Part shown: positions 25,146 to 35,215 of the stretch, in pieces | Layout: each line of letters opens with the position of its first letter | Numbering within the stretch: position 1 is the first letter of the stretch | Assembly (NCBI RefSeq): GCF_943913405.1 | Contig: NZ_CALTYA010000002.1 | Span: 185,510 to 249,509, forward strand | DNA from: an uncultured Flavobacterium sp. | GTDB taxonomy: Bacteria > Bacteroidota > Bacteroidia > Flavobacteriales > Flavobacteriaceae | Direction: 5' to 3' | DNA length: 64,000 nucleotides | Made by a program: the position numbers and the translations under genes | Notes under the pieces: generated by a model | What the model was told of the DNA's origin: nothing | Database searches by the model: none | What the model saw: the letters and a program-made list of their open reading frames with translations, nothing else

Positions 25146-26672
25146 ATGCAGACGGAAATTAATAAAGTAGAGCTACGAAATTTACAAATTGAAGATTACA
25201 AACAGCTAAAAACATCGATGCTTCATTCTTATGAGGAATTGGATGAGCCATATTGGCGTGAGGAAGAAATAAAAAAATTGCTTGATGTTTTTCCCGATGG
25301 ACAATTGGTGATTTTAGTAGATGACAAAGTCGTAGGATCGGCGCTTTCAATCTTGGTAAATTATAAAAAAGCAAGTTCAAATCACACGTATGAAAAAATC
25401 ACGGGCAATTATACATTTTCAACGCACGATCCTGAAGGCGAAGTTTTATATGGAATCGACGTTTTTATAAGTCCGGAATACCGCGGTTTGCGTTTGGGAC
25501 GAAGATTATATGACGCAAGGAAGGAATTATGCGAAACCATGAACTTGAAATCTATCATTTTTGCAGGAAGAATTCCGAAATATTCTGAATATGCCGATGA
25601 AATTACGCCAAAAGAATATATTGATAAAGTTCGTTTAAAAGAATATTATGATCCAGTTTTATCTTTTCAAATAAGTAATGATTTCCATGTCTTGAAAATC
25701 ATGAAAAATTATTTGGAAGGTGATATAAGCTCTCAAGAATATGCTGTTTTATTAGAATGGAACAACATTTATTACGAGAAAAGTCCGAAATTAATTAATG
25801 CCAGAAAAAGCGTAATCCGTTTAGGTTTGGTGCAATGGCAAATGCGTCCGCTGGCAAATCTGGAAGCACTTTTTGAGCAATCTGAGTTTTTTATAGACGT
25901 GGTTTCCGGCTACAATAGTGACTTTGTGCTTTTTCCAGAATTATTTATCGCGCCTTTGATGGCTGATTACAATCATTTGACAGAAGCCGACGCTATTCGA
26001 GAAATTTCCCATTTCACAGAACCTATCCGCAAGAAATTCCAAGAATTTGCTATTGCTTACAATATAAATATCATCACCGGAAGCATGCCTTTTACCGAAG
26101 ACGGAAATTTATACAACGTAGGTTTTTTGTGCAAGCGCGACGGAACTTCAGAAATGTATACCAAAATTCACATTACGCCAAATGAAGTCCAATATTGGGG
26201 AATGAAAGGCGGTTCTGAAATTAGGACTTTTGACACCGACTGCGGCAAAATCGGAATCATGATTTGTTATGACGTCGAATTTCCAGAAATGGCAAGATTG
26301 ATGGCTGATGAAGGCATGGAAATTCTTTTTGTACCGTTTTTAACTGATACGCAAAATGCTTACACGCGTGTCAAGCTTTGCGCTCAGGCTCGTGCGATTG
26401 AAAACGAATGTTATGTAGCAATTGCAGGCTGCGTTGGAAATCTCCCGAAAGTGAATAATATGGACATTCAATACGCGCAAGCCGCCGTTTTTACGCCATC
26501 AGATTTCGCATTTCCAAGTAATGGAATCAAGGCCGAAGCTACACCAAATACCGAAATGACTCTGATCGCCGATGTTGATTTAGACATGCTTAAGAAACTG
26601 CACGAAATGGGAAGCGTTAGAATCCTGAAAGACAGGCGAGATGATTTATATAAGATTAAAAAGCTGAAATAG
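25146..26672 (+). CDS. GNAT acetyltransferase-carbon-nitrogen hydrolase fusion
   Basis: Start set at ATG 25146 (MQTEINKVELRN), 508 residues; a TTG 48 bases upstream is less likely. Residues ~1-210 are a GNAT domain (VLYGIDVFISPEYRGLRLGR is split over the acetyl-CoA-binding loop). From ~230 comes a nitrilase-superfamily domain with the Glu-Lys-Cys triad: Glu in LFPELFIAP, Lys in YTKIHITPNE, Cys in MICYDVEFPE near 372. The two-domain protein is a known bacterial architecture, but its amide substrate is not established. Cytosolic, single gene. Confidence 0.9.
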   Translation: MQTEINKVELRNLQIEDYKQLKTSMLHSYEELDEPYWREEEIKKLLDVFPDGQLVILVDDKVVGSALSILVNYKKASSNHTYEKITGNYTFSTHDPEGEVLYGIDVFISPEYRGLRLGRRLYDARKELCETMNLKSIIFAGRIPKYSEYADEITPKEYIDKVRLKEYYDPVLSFQISNDFHVLKIMKNYLEGDISSQEYAVLLEWNNIYYEKSPKLINARKSVIRLGLVQWQMRPLANLEALFEQSEFFIDVVSGYNSDFVLFPELFIAPLMADYNHLTEADAIREISHFTEPIRKKFQEFAIAYNINIITGSMPFTEDGNLYNVGFLCKRDGTSEMYTKIHITPNEVQYWGMKGGSEIRTFDTDCGKIGIMICYDVEFPEMARLMADEGMEILFVPFLTDTQNAYTRVKLCAQARAIENECYVAIAGCVGNLPKVNNMDIQYAQAAVFTPSDFAFPSNGIKAEATPNTEMTLIADVDLDMLKKLHEMGSVRILKDRRDDLYKIKKLK

Positions 26673-26775
26673 AAAAAATTATTTATGTTTGTGTAAGAAA
26701 AGGAAGTGTAAAGTTTTCTGAAAATAATATTTTCTAGGAAACGCACAAAATGTATAAACCAAAAAGCACTGTTCT

Positions 26776-27126
26776 ATGCCAAAATCATGTCTAGAATGCG
26801 AGGAGAAAATTATTGGACGGGAAGACAAAAAATTCTGCAGTGATGGTTGCAGAAATACTTATAATAACAAAATAAACAAAGATTCGAATAATTTAATGCG
26901 TAACATTAACAACAAGTTACGGAAAAATTACAGAATTTTATGCGATATAAATAGTGACGGAAAAACTAAAGCGTCTCGATCTAAGCTTTTGAGCAAGGGT
27001 TTTGATTTTGAGTTTTTTACAAGTATCCTCCACACAAAAACTGGGAATACCTATTATTTTCTATACGACCAAGGATATTTGGTGCTTGAAAATGATTTTT
27101 TTATGTTGGTTAAAAAAGATATTTAA
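26776..27126 (+). CDS. Small zinc-finger protein
   Basis: 116 residues. The N-terminus KSCLECEEKIIGREDKKFCS then DGC supplies a CxxC...CxxxC treble-clef-like zinc site. The middle is basic (MRNINNKLRKNYRI). The rest has a predicted alpha/beta segment (GNTYYFLYDQGYLVL). Bacteroidota genomes hold many similar small proteins of unknown function; a nucleic-acid role is a guess. It starts 20 bp before the M28 peptidase gene and may be co-transcribed. Confidence 0.7.
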   Translation: MPKSCLECEEKIIGREDKKFCSDGCRNTYNNKINKDSNNLMRNINNKLRKNYRILCDINSDGKTKASRSKLLSKGFDFEFFTSILHTKTGNTYYFLYDQGYLVLENDFFMLVKKDI

Positions 27127-27146
27127 TGCCAAAATCCTGAGGCTGA

Positions 27147-29522
27147 ATGAAAAAAAATTACAAATTCCTCTTAGCTGCTTTGCTTGTCGCGGGCATAGTT
27201 TACGGCGTTTTTTTTGCCCTAATGCCACAATCGGTTCCAGATGACGAAGTACCGCTCGCAGAATTTTCTACCAAAAGAGCTTTACAGCAAGTGGAAGCAA
27301 TGGCAAAAGAGCCTCATTATGTAGGTTCAGAAAATCATAAATCGGTCGCTTCTTACTTAGAAAAAGAATTACAAAAACTAGGATTAGAAACTACCATTCA
27401 AGAAGGTTATTCGCTGACAGAATGGGGAAATTTATCCAAATCAAGAAATATTTTAGCCCGAATTAAAGGCTCCGGAAACGGAAAAGCCTTGTTGCTTTTG
27501 TCGCATTATGACAGCGCACCGCATTCTTCTTCGCTTGGAGCGAGCGACGACGCTTCCGGAATTGCAACAATTTTAGAAAGTGTTCGTGCTTTTTTAGCAA
27601 ACAAGTCAGCCAACAAAAACGATATTATCATCTTATTTTCGGATGGAGAAGAATTAGGATTAAACGGAGCCGCTTTATTTGTAAGCGAACATCCGTGGGC
27701 AAAAGAAGTCGGTTTGGTCTTGAACCTGGAAGCCCGAGGAAGCGCCGGACCTTCATATATGCTGATGGAAACCAATGAAGGAAATGCCAAAATGGTAAAA
27801 GAATTTACAGAAGCAAATCCGAGTTATCCAGTTTCAAATTCTTTGATGTACAGCATTTACAAGATGCTTCCAAATGACACCGATTTGACCGTTTTTCGGG
27901 AAGAAGGAAAAATTCAAGGCTTCAATTTTGCTTTTATCGATGATCATTTTAATTACCACACACAGCAAGATGACTTGCAGCATTTAAGTCCGAAAACTTT
28001 GGCGCACCAAGGAACTTATTTGGTGCCACTGTTGAATTATTTTGCAAATGCTAATTTAGATTCGCTGAATTCTTCTGAAGATTATGTCTATTTCAACACT
28101 CCTTTTTCTTTTATAAGCTATCCTTTTTCTTGGAATTTCATATTGGTAATTATCGCTGGAATTCTTTTTATCTTCTTCGTATTTATCGGAATTGGAAAAA
28201 GAGCTTTGTCTCCAACAGAAATCTTAAAAGGATTTTCACCGCTTTTCGCTTCGCTTTTAGTTTCAAGCGCAGTCGCCTTTTTAGGTTGGAAAGCCATCAA
28301 CGAATTTTATCCGCAATACAAAGACATCCTCCACGGATTTACTTACAATGGACATTCTTATATCGGATTTTTTGTCTTTTTAAGCTTGGCGATCAGCTTT
28401 GCTTTTTACAAAAAATTCTATTTTGAAAATCAGGCCATGAGTTTTGCCGTAGCACCAATTTTGCTATGGATTTTGATTAATTTGGCACTCGCCTTTTTCC
28501 TTCCTGGTGCTGGATTTTTCATCATTCCGGTTTTTTGCAGTATTCTTATGCTTGGCGTTTTTGTCATTACGCAACGAAATAATTGGATTTTAAATTTAAT
28601 TTTAAGTATTCCGGCATTTGTGATTTTTGCTCCTTTTATAACCACTTTTCCAATCGGATTAGGATTGAAACTTTTAGCCGGAAGCGCTGCTTTAACCGTT
28701 TTGCTGTTCACTTTGCTAATGCCGATTTTTGGCTATTTTCCGAAGAAAGGAAATTGGGGATTGCTGATGGTTTTAATTGCCTTCGGATTTTTGATCGACG
28801 CGCACATCCATTCGGGTTATGAAGAAGGAAAAGCAAAACAAAACAGCCTTTTGTATGTTTATGACAATGACACCAATAAAGCGCTTTGGGTCACTTATGA
28901 TAAAAATTTAGACGCTTGGACGAAAAGTTGTTTGGGCGAAAACCCTAAAAATGCAGATGAACTTTCTGCATATAATTTGTTCAGCAAGTACAATTCAAAA
29001 TTTACCTACTCAAATGTGGCGCCAGCAAAAGATCTTGCCGGACCGACAATTCAATTTGTCAGAGACGAAGTGATAAAAAACCAGCGCTATCTGACCATAA
29101 AAATCACTCCGAATCGAAAGGTAAACCGCTATGATATTTTTGCTCATGAGAATCTTACGTTCCACAATTTGAGAACGAACGGCGTGAAACATATCAATCA
29201 AGAAGGTTCAGCTTTCAAAAGAAACGGACGCAAATTATTAAGCTATTATGTAACTGAAAACGAACCTTTAGAACTAAAATTCAGTATCAGTTCAAAAGCC
29301 GTTTTGGACATGGAACTGATGGAATCATCATTCGATTTATTGTCAAACAAAATGTTTACCGTTGCAAAACGCGAAAATTGGATGATGCCGACGCCTTTTG
29401 TATTAAATGACGCTGTTGTGCTAAAACAAAAAATAAAGTCTAATTTCAAGCAAGAAATCATTCCTGCGACGATTTTAGACAGCATTTCACCAATAACTCC
29501 CGAAGTAAATGTCCAAAATTAG
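27147..29522 (+). CDS. Membrane-anchored M28 family zinc peptidase
   Basis: 791 residues: a signal-anchor helix (about 7-27); an M28 aminopeptidase domain with metal ligands His ~119 (LLSHYDSAPH), Asp ~133 (GASDDASG), catalytic EE ~168 (FSDGEELGLNGA), Glu ~194 (NLEARGSAG) and His ~269 (FNYHTQQDD); then roughly six to eight membrane helices between ~325 and 570; then a soluble C-terminal domain. This is the Fxna/ERMP1-like layout found in Bacteroidota. It probably trims peptides in the periplasm. It overlaps the next gene by 14 bp. Confidence 0.9.
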   Translation: MKKNYKFLLAALLVAGIVYGVFFALMPQSVPDDEVPLAEFSTKRALQQVEAMAKEPHYVGSENHKSVASYLEKELQKLGLETTIQEGYSLTEWGNLSKSRNILARIKGSGNGKALLLLSHYDSAPHSSSLGASDDASGIATILESVRAFLANKSANKNDIIILFSDGEELGLNGAALFVSEHPWAKEVGLVLNLEARGSAGPSYMLMETNEGNAKMVKEFTEANPSYPVSNSLMYSIYKMLPNDTDLTVFREEGKIQGFNFAFIDDHFNYHTQQDDLQHLSPKTLAHQGTYLVPLLNYFANANLDSLNSSEDYVYFNTPFSFISYPFSWNFILVIIAGILFIFFVFIGIGKRALSPTEILKGFSPLFASLLVSSAVAFLGWKAINEFYPQYKDILHGFTYNGHSYIGFFVFLSLAISFAFYKKFYFENQAMSFAVAPILLWILINLALAFFLPGAGFFIIPVFCSILMLGVFVITQRNNWILNLILSIPAFVIFAPFITTFPIGLGLKLLAGSAALTVLLFTLLMPIFGYFPKKGNWGLLMVLIAFGFLIDAHIHSGYEEGKAKQNSLLYVYDNDTNKALWVTYDKNLDAWTKSCLGENPKNADELSAYNLFSKYNSKFTYSNVAPAKDLAGPTIQFVRDEVIKNQRYLTIKITPNRKVNRYDIFAHENLTFHNLRTNGVKHINQEGSAFKRNGRKLLSYYVTENEPLELKFSISSKAVLDMELMESSFDLLSNKMFTVAKRENWMMPTPFVLNDAVVLKQKIKSNFKQEIIPATILDSISPITPEVNVQN

Positions 29523-30312
29523 TATTCTCGGCTGCGGCTGGTTAGGTTTGCCGTTGGCAAAATCATTGTTAGAGAAAAAACACGAATTAAAAACCTCAAC
29601 GACTTCCCCAGAGAAAATGGAGAATTTGGAAAGTTTTGGACTAAATCCATATTTGATTTCACTCTCTAAAAACGGAATTGAAGGAAATATTTTTGGATTT
29701 TTACAAGATTCTGAAATTCTAATTATTGATATTCCGCCAAAAATCGGCACTAATGAAAAGGAAGATTTTACGGCAAAAATTAGAAACCTGATTCCGGAAA
29801 TTGAGAAATCTTCTGTAGAAAAAGTTTTATTCGTAAGCGCAACTTCTGTTTACGACGACGACGAAAATTTCAGAATAATTACTGAAGAAACTCCTGAAAA
29901 TCCAGAGACAGAAAGCGGAAAGCAACTTTTAGAATCTGAAAAATTATTATTAGAAAACCCGAATTTCAAAACAACAAGTCTTCGTTTTGGAGGTTTGTAT
30001 GGAGAAGAACGCCATCCGATAAAATACTTATCTGGAAGAAACGGCATTGCAAATCCGGATGCGCCGATTAATCTGATTGGATTAAATGATTGCATTGGAA
30101 TCATAGAAAAAATCATAGAAAAAGAGGCTTGGAATCAAGTTTTCAATGGCGTAAATCCACAACATCCAAATAGAAAAGAATATTACAATGGAAAAGCGGC
30201 TTCTTTAGGATTGAATTTGGTTGGATTTGATGAAAGTAAAATTTCTGTTGGGAAAATTATTGATAGTGGAAAAATTGAGAAGGTTTTGGGTTATGAGTTT
30301 GGCCAAATATGA
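29509..30312 (+). CDS. NAD(P)-binding SDR/YeeZ-like protein
   Basis: 267 residues. The N-terminus SKISILGCGWLGLPLAKSLL carries the Rossmann glycine motif, and VLFVSATSVYDDD and TSLRFGGLYGEERHPI are those of the extended SDR group that includes E. coli YeeZ. The usual catalytic YxxxK is not evident, so it may bind nucleotide without classical dehydrogenase chemistry. It overlaps the M28 peptidase gene by 14 bp and the next lipoprotein gene by 4 bp (ATGA), so the three form one operon. Confidence 0.8.
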   Translation: MSKISILGCGWLGLPLAKSLLEKKHELKTSTTSPEKMENLESFGLNPYLISLSKNGIEGNIFGFLQDSEILIIDIPPKIGTNEKEDFTAKIRNLIPEIEKSSVEKVLFVSATSVYDDDENFRIITEETPENPETESGKQLLESEKLLLENPNFKTTSLRFGGLYGEERHPIKYLSGRNGIANPDAPINLIGLNDCIGIIEKIIEKEAWNQVFNGVNPQHPNRKEYYNGKAASLGLNLVGFDESKISVGKIIDSGKIEKVLGYEFGQI

Positions 30313-30926
30313 AAAGCGTAATTTTATATATAATTTTCGGAATACTAGTGTTTATTAGCTGTACCGAAAAATCAAAAACAAAAAATATAGAACAAAAAAT
30401 CTATGTAATCTCAAAAGAAGATAGTATTCAAAACTTATCTTTTCAAATAGAATATCCAGATTACGCGCAAAACAATTTTATAATAGGAAATAATAATAAA
30501 GTTTATTTTTATAGAACTTCTCCTGTAATGATTTGCATCCCTCAAAAAAAACATCCACCAGAATTTATCGATTTGAAGCCAAATGATATCATTGAATTAC
30601 CTGTTAGCAGTATTGGTGAGTTTGTACATCTTAATTTCGGAGGAGAATCACGTAGAAAAAGTATAATTTCGATAGCTTCTTTTACTGACACAATAAAGTC
30701 TGATAGTTTTAAACATTTATTGAGTTCATTTGCTACTGAAAAGATTGCAAAATATTTTATTCGTAGGACAACTTTGGAAGAGGAGATTGTTCTTATCCAT
30801 AAAACTAAAGACCTTTTTTATTTCCCAGAAGAGGTCAATTGGGATACAACTCGAATAAATTTCAGTTTGAAAGAAGATGTCGAAAACATTTTGAAAATAA
30901 GCCAAGAGAAATTTAAAAAAGAGTAA
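30309..30926 (+). CDS. Hypothetical lipoprotein
   Basis: 205 residues; a hydrophobic leader ends in LVFISCTEKS, marking Cys18 or so as the lipidation site. The remaining sequence is Lys/Ile rich with a likely beta domain (QIEYPDYAQNNFIIGNNNKV) and no recognised family. Last gene of the M28-SDR-lipoprotein operon, ahead of a strong terminator. Confidence 0.65.
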   Translation: MKSVILYIIFGILVFISCTEKSKTKNIEQKIYVISKEDSIQNLSFQIEYPDYAQNNFIIGNNNKVYFYRTSPVMICIPQKKHPPEFIDLKPNDIIELPVSSIGEFVHLNFGGESRRKSIISIASFTDTIKSDSFKHLLSSFATEKIAKYFIRRTTLEEEIVLIHKTKDLFYFPEEVNWDTTRINFSLKEDVENILKISQEKFKKE

Positions 30927-30946
30927 TCTAATTTAAAAAACAAAAA

Positions 30947-30974
30947 AATCCCAAGCTTTCACTTGGGATTTTTA
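30947..30974. terminator. Bidirectional intrinsic terminator
   Basis: The stem AAATCCCAAG / CTTGGGATTT has a CTTTCA-type loop with A- and T-runs on either side, between convergent genes. Confidence 0.88.
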
Positions 30975-30984
30975 ATATAATCTA

Positions 30985-33042
30985 TTACCAGATTTTTACT
31001 CTTTTTGCAGGCTCAACATACATTCCGTCGCCTTTTTTGATATTGAACGCTTCATAAAAAGCATCCACGTTTTGCAACGGCACATAGGCTCTGTACATTC
31101 CTGGGGAATGCGGATCTGTTTTCACTTGGCTTTTGATTGCCTCGTCGCGCGCCTTAGTTCTCCAGATGGTTGCCCAAGAAATAAAGAAACGCTGTTCTGG
31201 CGTGTAACCATCGATCAAACCAGGATTTCCGTTTTGTTTCAAATATAATTTCAAGCCGTCATAAGCCGCGTTTACGCCACCTAAATCTCCGATATTTTCA
31301 CCTAGCGTAAATTTACCGTCAACATAAATTCCTGGCAATGGCTGCAATGCGCTGTATTGATCGGCCAAAGAACCGCCAAGACCTGTAAATTGCTTCAAAT
31401 CTTCTTCAGACCACCAATCTACTAAATTTCCGTCAGCGTTGTATCTTGCTCCTGAATCATCAAATCCGTGAGAGATTTCGTGACCGATTACAGCTCCGAT
31501 ACCGCCATAATTTACCGCTTCGTCCGCTTTGTAATCATAAAATGGAGGTTGCAAGATTGCCGCTGGAAATACGATTTCATTATAAGCCGGATTGAAATAA
31601 GCATTCACCGTTTGTGGCGACATGAACCATTCGTCTTTGTCAACAGGCTTATCTAATTTCTCGATATCTTTTTTGTAAGCCCATCTTGAGATGTTTTTCA
31701 TATTCTCAAAATAAGAACCTCCGTTGTCTGGACCAGTAATTGTCAAGGCAGAATAATCTTCCCATTTATCAGGATAGCCGATCTTGATTCTTGATTTGTG
31801 GAGTTTTTCAATAGCGCTCGCTTTGGTTGCTTTTGTCATCCAAGGCAGGTTGTTGATTCTGTTTTCGAAAGCCAAGAATACGTTTTTGATCATTTTCTCT
31901 GCTTTTGCTTTTGCTTCTGGCGGGAATTTTTCAGCTACGTATAATTTTCCTAAAGCTTCTCCAACAGTTCCATTTACGGTTTGAAGCGCATTTTCATTTC
32001 TTGGTCTTTGTTTCACGGCACCTGTCAACGTTTTTCCGTAGAATTCCCAGTTTGCTTTTTCAATATCTGTAGAAAGCATCGCTGTAGATCTGTTTAAAAG
32101 TGACCATTTCAAGAATTCCTTCCAGTCTTCTACTTTATTCTGTTTGAAGATTTCTTCTAAAGAAGTCATGTATTTTGGCTGTGAAACGATAATTGTTTCC
32201 AATTTTGGAAATCCAACACCGCTCAAATAAGCTTCCCAATTAATAGAAGGCGTCAACTTTTGAAGTTCAGCAACCGTCATCGGATTGTACGTTTTTCTGT
32301 CGTCGCGCAATTCAACACGGTCAAATCTTGGCGTTGACAAAGCAATTTCAAATGCCAAAATCTTAGCTGCATTTTTTTGAGCATCAGCAGGTTTTTCACC
32401 AATAAATTCTAGCATTCTAGCTACATGGTGCTCATATTTTTCACGTTTTTCTTTAGAATCTGCTTCTGAAGAAACATAATAATCTCTGTCTGGAAGACCT
32501 AATCTTCCCAATCCTAATCTTACTACGTTTTTATTGCTGTCTTTTTCATCAGAACCTACGCCTACGCCAAAAAATCCTAAACCGCCAACCGGTTCCATTT
32601 CAATCATTAAAGCTTGAAGATCTTTGATGTTTTTTATAGCGTCAATTTTTGCCAAATACGGTTTCAACGGCGTGATTCCTTGCTTATTTCTAGCCACCGT
32701 ATCCATTATCGATTTGTAAAGGTTGACTGCTTTTGCCTGGTCTGATTTTGGATCTAATTTTTTGTCCGCAACCGCTTTATTCAAGATAGCCAAAACATCA
32801 TCGTCAGTATTTTTGCGCAATTCGTCAAAACTTCCCCAACGCGTTCTATCAGAAGGAATTTCAGTCTTTTTGACCCAAGTTCCGTTGACATACGTAAAGA
32901 AGTCATCGTTTGGCTTTACGCTTTTATCCATGTATTGGAGCTCAATTCCATGAGTTTTGGGCTTCTCCTGAGCGTTTGCTCCAAGCGATGCCAGCACAAT
33001 CGCAGTGATTGAAAGCATGCTTCTATTCAAGATTATTTTCAT
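30985..33042 (-). CDS. pepO: M13 family (PepO/neprilysin-like) zinc metallopeptidase
   Basis: 685 residues, full length for the family, with a signal peptide (MLSITAIVLASLGANAQ region). The zinc motif VIGHEISHGFDDSG is near 520, the third ligand Glu lies in GENIGDLGG near 582, and the substrate-binding VNAYFNPAYNEIVFPAAILQ is upstream of them. The C-terminal RVKIW is the conserved neprilysin tail. It cleaves short peptides, probably in the periplasm or, as a secreted enzyme, outside. Monocistronic. Confidence 0.94.
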   Translation of the reverse strand: MKIILNRSMLSITAIVLASLGANAQEKPKTHGIELQYMDKSVKPNDDFFTYVNGTWVKKTEIPSDRTRWGSFDELRKNTDDDVLAILNKAVADKKLDPKSDQAKAVNLYKSIMDTVARNKQGITPLKPYLAKIDAIKNIKDLQALMIEMEPVGGLGFFGVGVGSDEKDSNKNVVRLGLGRLGLPDRDYYVSSEADSKEKREKYEHHVARMLEFIGEKPADAQKNAAKILAFEIALSTPRFDRVELRDDRKTYNPMTVAELQKLTPSINWEAYLSGVGFPKLETIIVSQPKYMTSLEEIFKQNKVEDWKEFLKWSLLNRSTAMLSTDIEKANWEFYGKTLTGAVKQRPRNENALQTVNGTVGEALGKLYVAEKFPPEAKAKAEKMIKNVFLAFENRINNLPWMTKATKASAIEKLHKSRIKIGYPDKWEDYSALTITGPDNGGSYFENMKNISRWAYKKDIEKLDKPVDKDEWFMSPQTVNAYFNPAYNEIVFPAAILQPPFYDYKADEAVNYGGIGAVIGHEISHGFDDSGARYNADGNLVDWWSEEDLKQFTGLGGSLADQYSALQPLPGIYVDGKFTLGENIGDLGGVNAAYDGLKLYLKQNGNPGLIDGYTPEQRFFISWATIWRTKARDEAIKSQVKTDPHSPGMYRAYVPLQNVDAFYEAFNIKKGDGMYVEPAKRVKIW

Positions 33043-33064
33043 ATTGAAATGTTTAGTATAGCTA

Positions 33065-33072
33065 CAAATTTA
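33065..33072 (-). promoter_or_regulatory. -7 box of M13 peptidase promoter
   Basis: The minus strand reads TAAATTTG (TAnnTTTG), 22 bases before the ATG, in the short divergent region shared with the SCO gene. Confidence 0.45.
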
Positions 33073-33161
33073 AAAAGTTAATACTTCTATGAACTGAATT
33101 ATCTGTTAAAAAAAGATTTGGATGCGTGTTTAGTTCGTAATTTCGCAAAAATTTCCTTCAA

Positions 33162-33830
33162 ATGCTTACCTTCTTTAAAAAATACAGAATTTTTTTCATC
33201 GTTTTTTTGGTGCTTTCTGCCATAATTCTGACTCTTTTTTATAATGCGCTGAAACCTAAGAAGACATTAAAAATCTACAACCCGGCAGATGTAAACCCAG
33301 AAATGGTGGACACAACCGTGCAATTTATCAAGCGCGACCACAAGATTGACGATTTTTCTTTTACAAATCAAAACGGAAAAACAATTACGCAAAAAGACTA
33401 TGAAGGAAAAATTTATGTAGCTGATTTTTTCTTTACGACTTGTCCTTCAATTTGTGTTCCGATGGGTGAAAATATGGCTTGGCTGCAAGAACAGATTAAG
33501 AATAATCCGAAAGTCATGTTGCTTTCGCACACTGTTACGCCCGACATTGACACGCCAGAAGTTTTAAAAGCTTATGCCCAGAAAAAAGGAGTAATCGATA
33601 GCAAATGGAATTTGGTCACCGGCAAAAAAGAGGACATTTATTACATCGCCAGAAAATCTTATTTAGCTGTAAAAACAACTGATTCTAGTGAATTATACGA
33701 TATGGTTCACACAGAAAACTTTGTGCTGGTTGATTCCAAAAGACGCATCAGAGGTTTCTATGACGGAACTAATCTAGAAGAAGTAAAAAAATTACTAGAA
33801 GACATCAAATTCTTGTCAGGAGAAGAATAA
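33162..33830 (+). CDS. SCO1/SenC family protein
   Basis: 222 residues with an N-terminal membrane anchor (about 9-30). The thioredoxin-like domain has the copper-binding CPSIC (Cys94, Cys98) in FFFTTCPSICVPMGENM and the third ligand His in DMVHTENFVLVD near 182. SCO proteins deliver copper to, or reduce the CuA site of, cytochrome oxidase in the periplasm. No oxidase genes are adjacent. It ends two bases from the convergent kinase gene with no terminator between them. Confidence 0.92.
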   Translation: MLTFFKKYRIFFIVFLVLSAIILTLFYNALKPKKTLKIYNPADVNPEMVDTTVQFIKRDHKIDDFSFTNQNGKTITQKDYEGKIYVADFFFTTCPSICVPMGENMAWLQEQIKNNPKVMLLSHTVTPDIDTPEVLKAYAQKKGVIDSKWNLVTGKKEDIYYIARKSYLAVKTTDSSELYDMVHTENFVLVDSKRRIRGFYDGTNLEEVKKLLEDIKFLSGEE

Positions 33831-33832
33831 AT

Positions 33833-35155
33833 TTATTCGACCGGAAGGTAAATGTCAAAGGTTGCGCCTTCCTGTAATTTTCCGCTTGCGGTAATTGTGC
33901 CACCATGATTTTCAACTATTTTTTTGACAATTGCAAGGCCAATTCCTGTGCCGTTGTACTCTTCTTTTGGATGCAAGCTGCGGAAAAGCTCAAATATTTT
34001 TTCGCCATATTTTTGGTCAAAGCCAATTCCGTTGTCTGAAATTTTGATGTGACACTGTTTTTCAGTATGTCCAAAACTAGTTTCTCTGTCCACGATTTCG
34101 CAATTGATCGTGATCACAGGATTTATGCCTGTTCTAGAAAATTTCAAAGCATTGCTGAAAATATTATAAATCAATTGGCGAAACTGAAACGGAATAATGC
34201 TGCTTTCACACATTTCCTGAATTTCAATTTTGGCATTTTTTTCCTCTAATTCTTCCTTCAAATCGTCCATTACCTGCTCGACGACTTTTTTGAAATTAGT
34301 AATTTCAAATTTGCGTTCATCGACCGAAGTTCTCGAATAAGCCAAAAGATCGTTGATCAAAGCCTGCATTCTTTCTGCTGAATTCTGAATTCTCTTAAAA
34401 TATTCTTTCCCTTTTTCGGATAAATTTTCAAGTTCTTTTTCAGAAATTACGCTTACAAAAGTCTGGATCTTACGAAGCGGTTCTTGCAAGTCATGGCTTG
34501 ATATGTAAGCAAATGACTCTAATTCTTTATTTAATTTCTCAAGAGAATGATAGTTTTCTTCTAACTGTCGCGTTCGAATCTGTACTTCCTTTTCGAGCAA
34601 ATCAGTAAATATTTTTTGATTTTCTTCTTTCAATTTGTTGGCTTGCCGCTCTTTGTTAAGCGTTGACGTAGTATCGTCCAATTGCTCGATTGCGTTAAGG
34701 TGAAACGAAATCAAGTCAGCAAAAAGCACGAACATCGCCAAAACTTCCGATGATTTTAACTCGCGCGGATGCGGGTCAATGGCACAAAGCGTTCCGAAAA
34801 AGCTACCGTCTTTGCGGATAATCGGCACCGAAATATAACTCTGAAATCCATATTGAGCAGGCGTATGGTGATCTTTAAATTCAGGATCTCCAGCCACATG
34901 GTCAATAATTACCGGATTTTTATGATGCCTAATTTCATCACAAATTGTGGTTTTCAGCACCAATTCATCCCCCGGTTTCAAGCCAAAAGAAATGTCATCC
35001 CGAGTAGTACAAGTGATCCATTTTTCATCGGTAACGCGCGCCACAGCAGAAAATCCCATACCCGTAGATTGGCAAATCACATTGAGTATATTCGTGATAA
35101 TGGGAATTTTTCCGATATCGCGAATGTCTTTTGCTATGTTTTTATCTGGATGCAT
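33833..35155 (-). CDS. Soluble GAF-domain sensor histidine kinase
   Basis: 440 residues and no membrane helix. An N-terminal GAF domain (about 20-165; FSAVARVTDEKWITC, YGFQSYISVPIIRKDGSFFG) is followed by a coiled coil, a HisKA dimerisation domain with the phospho-acceptor His in AYISSHDLQEPLRKI near 221, and a HATPase domain (NIFSNALKFS, IKISDNGIGFD, GTGIGLAIVKKIVENHGG). The phytochrome-like GAF/HK layout suggests sensing of an intracellular ligand. No response regulator gene lies next to it, so it is an orphan kinase. Confidence 0.92.
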   Translation of the reverse strand: MHPDKNIAKDIRDIGKIPIITNILNVICQSTGMGFSAVARVTDEKWITCTTRDDISFGLKPGDELVLKTTICDEIRHHKNPVIIDHVAGDPEFKDHHTPAQYGFQSYISVPIIRKDGSFFGTLCAIDPHPRELKSSEVLAMFVLFADLISFHLNAIEQLDDTTSTLNKERQANKLKEENQKIFTDLLEKEVQIRTRQLEENYHSLEKLNKELESFAYISSHDLQEPLRKIQTFVSVISEKELENLSEKGKEYFKRIQNSAERMQALINDLLAYSRTSVDERKFEITNFKKVVEQVMDDLKEELEEKNAKIEIQEMCESSIIPFQFRQLIYNIFSNALKFSRTGINPVITINCEIVDRETSFGHTEKQCHIKISDNGIGFDQKYGEKIFELFRSLHPKEEYNGTGIGLAIVKKIVENHGGTITASGKLQEGATFDIYLPVE

Positions 35156-35215
35156 TTTTGGTTTGTCTATATATAAATTTAAGCCTTAAAATTAGATAAT
35201 ACGCTTTATTTAATC